Shown here: piece after piece, positions 63,120-64,000 of the stretch | How the letters are laid out: the number at the start of each line of letters is the position of its first letter | How positions within the stretch are numbered: position 1 is the stretch's first letter | NCBI RefSeq assembly: GCF_017355855.1 | Contig: NZ_JAFEWD010000005.1 | Location: 124,001-188,000 of the forward strand | DNA: 64,000 nucleotides | Origin: Pedobacter sp. SYSU D00535 | GTDB taxonomy: Bacteria > Bacteroidota > Bacteroidia > Sphingobacteriales > Sphingobacteriaceae | Direction: 5' to 3' | Notes under the pieces: model-generated | Databases searched by the model: none | What the model was told of the DNA's origin: nothing | What the model saw: only the letters and a program-made list of their open reading frames with translations | Program-made: the position numbers and the translations under genes

Positions 63120-64000
63120 ATGAAAATATCATATAACTGGCTAACTCAGTTCATAAATACAGATAAAACACCTGAGGAAATCTCGCAAATATTAACGGAC
63201 ATTGGTCTGGAAGTGGAGAGCCTGGAGCAGGTGCAGACTATTCCCGGCGGACTAGAGGGCTTAGTTATCGGGTACGTGAAGGACTGCGTTCAGCATCCCA
63301 ATGCAGACAGATTAAGAGTTACAAAAGTAGATGTAGGCGCAGGTGAGGACTTGCAGGTGGTTTGCGGAGCACCGAATGTGGCCACCGGCCAGAAAGTGAT
63401 TGTGGCTACGGTAGGCACTACGGTACATACTAACTCAGGTGAGCCTTTCAAAATCAATAAGTCCAAAATCAGAGGCGAAGTATCCGAAGGGATGATTTGT
63501 GCAGAGGATGAAATTGGTTTGGGCGAATCTCATGCAGGTATCATGGTGTTGGCTGACGACGCTCCGGTAGGAACTCCTGCAAAAGCATACTTTCAGATAA
63601 AAGACGATTATCTCTTTGAAATCGGGTTAACCCCGAACAGAGCAGATGCAGCTTCTCATTTGGGTGTCGCCAGAGACCTTGCAGCCTACCTGCGAACTTC
63701 TATTACGCTGCCTGATGTTTTCAGCTTCGAGGTGGAAAATCGGGACCTGGAAATTCCTGTTATAGTCGAGAACGAACAGGCTTGTCCGCGATATACTTCT
63801 GTTACCATTTCAGGCGTAGAGGTGAAAGAGTCGCCGGACTGGTTGAAAGATAAGCTGAATGTGATTGGCGTGCGCACCATTAATAATGTGGTGGATGTTA
63901 CCAATTACGTGCTCCACGAGCTGGGACAACCGCTACATGCTTTTGACGCGAACGAAATTGCCGGAGGAAAGGTGCTTGTTAAAAACGTTGCCGAAGGGTC
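63120..64000 (+). CDS. pheT: Phenylalanyl-tRNA synthetase beta subunit (partial, runs off the window)
   Basis: The 5' 293 codons of PheT are present; the gene continues past the window edge. The start MKISYNWLTQFI is typical. Residues about 40-150 form the tRNA-binding (EMAP-like) domain, with LVIGYVKDCVQHPNADRLRV and VVCGAPNVATGQKV. The B3/B4 region begins with FEIGLTPNRADAASHLGVARD (about 162-182), followed by VRTINNVVDVTNYVLHELGQPLHAFDA, which is part of the editing and core fold. It pairs with PheS (not in the window) as an alpha2-beta2 enzyme. Confidence 0.97.
   Translation, partial: MKISYNWLTQFINTDKTPEEISQILTDIGLEVESLEQVQTIPGGLEGLVIGYVKDCVQHPNADRLRVTKVDVGAGEDLQVVCGAPNVATGQKVIVATVGTTVHTNSGEPFKINKSKIRGEVSEGMICAEDEIGLGESHAGIMVLADDAPVGTPAKAYFQIKDDYLFEIGLTPNRADAASHLGVARDLAAYLRTSITLPDVFSFEVENRDLEIPVIVENEQACPRYTSVTISGVEVKESPDWLKDKLNVIGVRTINNVVDVTNYVLHELGQPLHAFDANEIAGGKVLVKNVAEG

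Noticed and set aside
1-64000. CRISPR arrays, insertion sequences, prophage genes, rRNA or tRNA genes
   Set aside because: I looked for spaced repeats, transposase motifs, phage structural genes and tRNA-like T-loops on both strands and found none that hold up.

Overview
The window looks like chromosomal DNA of a Bacteroidota bacterium, most likely Sphingobacteriaceae (Pedobacter/Arcticibacter-like). The reasons are tandem SusC/SusD pairs, a periplasmic-propeller hybrid histidine kinase, GldA/F/G, many lipoproteins, the gene order ftsX-DUF3098-uppP-truB-ribF, scarce Shine-Dalgarno sites, and promoters of the Bacteroidota type (TTTG, a spacer of about 19-22, then TAnnTTTG). I saw no tRNA or rRNA genes, no CRISPR array and no insertion sequence.

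Positions 1-26020 are a xylan/arabinoxylan utilisation locus, probably continuing to the left. It starts with GH8 exo-oligoxylanase, a lipoprotein GH43 and a GH43-CBM6 protein. After a 781-bp gap comes a tight operon susC-susD-susC-susD-DUF1735 lipoprotein-GH10-like lipoprotein, which has the layout of the xusABCDE-xyn10C core known from xylanolytic Bacteroidota. A strong terminator, a GH30 glucuronoxylanase lipoprotein, a SASA-type acetyl esterase and a 1419-residue hybrid sensor kinase follow. The main surprise is that the protein in the xyn10C position keeps the GH10 fold and its inserted carbohydrate-binding module but has lost both catalytic glutamates and other subsite residues. It is therefore probably a surface xylan-binding protein. 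The second SusC lacks the usual N-terminal domain and TonB box, and the hybrid kinase has no DNA-binding output domain.

Positions 26100-30600 hold a small secreted basic protein preceded by an (AC)n tract, recA, nth, a TTG-started lipoprotein, a 64-residue protein behind a perfect 14-bp hairpin, and an ECF sigma factor. Positions 30739-36319 carry uvrA and a sulfur-related group (TauE/SafE permease, metZ, OsmC).

Positions 36356-42112 are minus-strand genes: a DUF2157 membrane protein, ribF, truB, uppP, a DUF3098 protein, an FtsX-like protein and a lipoprotein. Positions 42318-53516 hold leuS, a TonB-dependent receptor, a periplasmic-binding-fold protein, a TraB/GumN protein, an Old Yellow Enzyme family oxidoreductase, an L,D-transpeptidase-fold protein and glyQS.

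Positions 53701-64000 hold a gldA-like gene, a small outer-membrane protein, gldF-gldG, dnaN, a DUF4397 lipoprotein, a DedA protein, a zinc-phospholipase-C-like protein, rpsT, radC and the 5' part of pheT. Right of 26.1 kb the window is mostly housekeeping DNA; the accessory biology is on the left.
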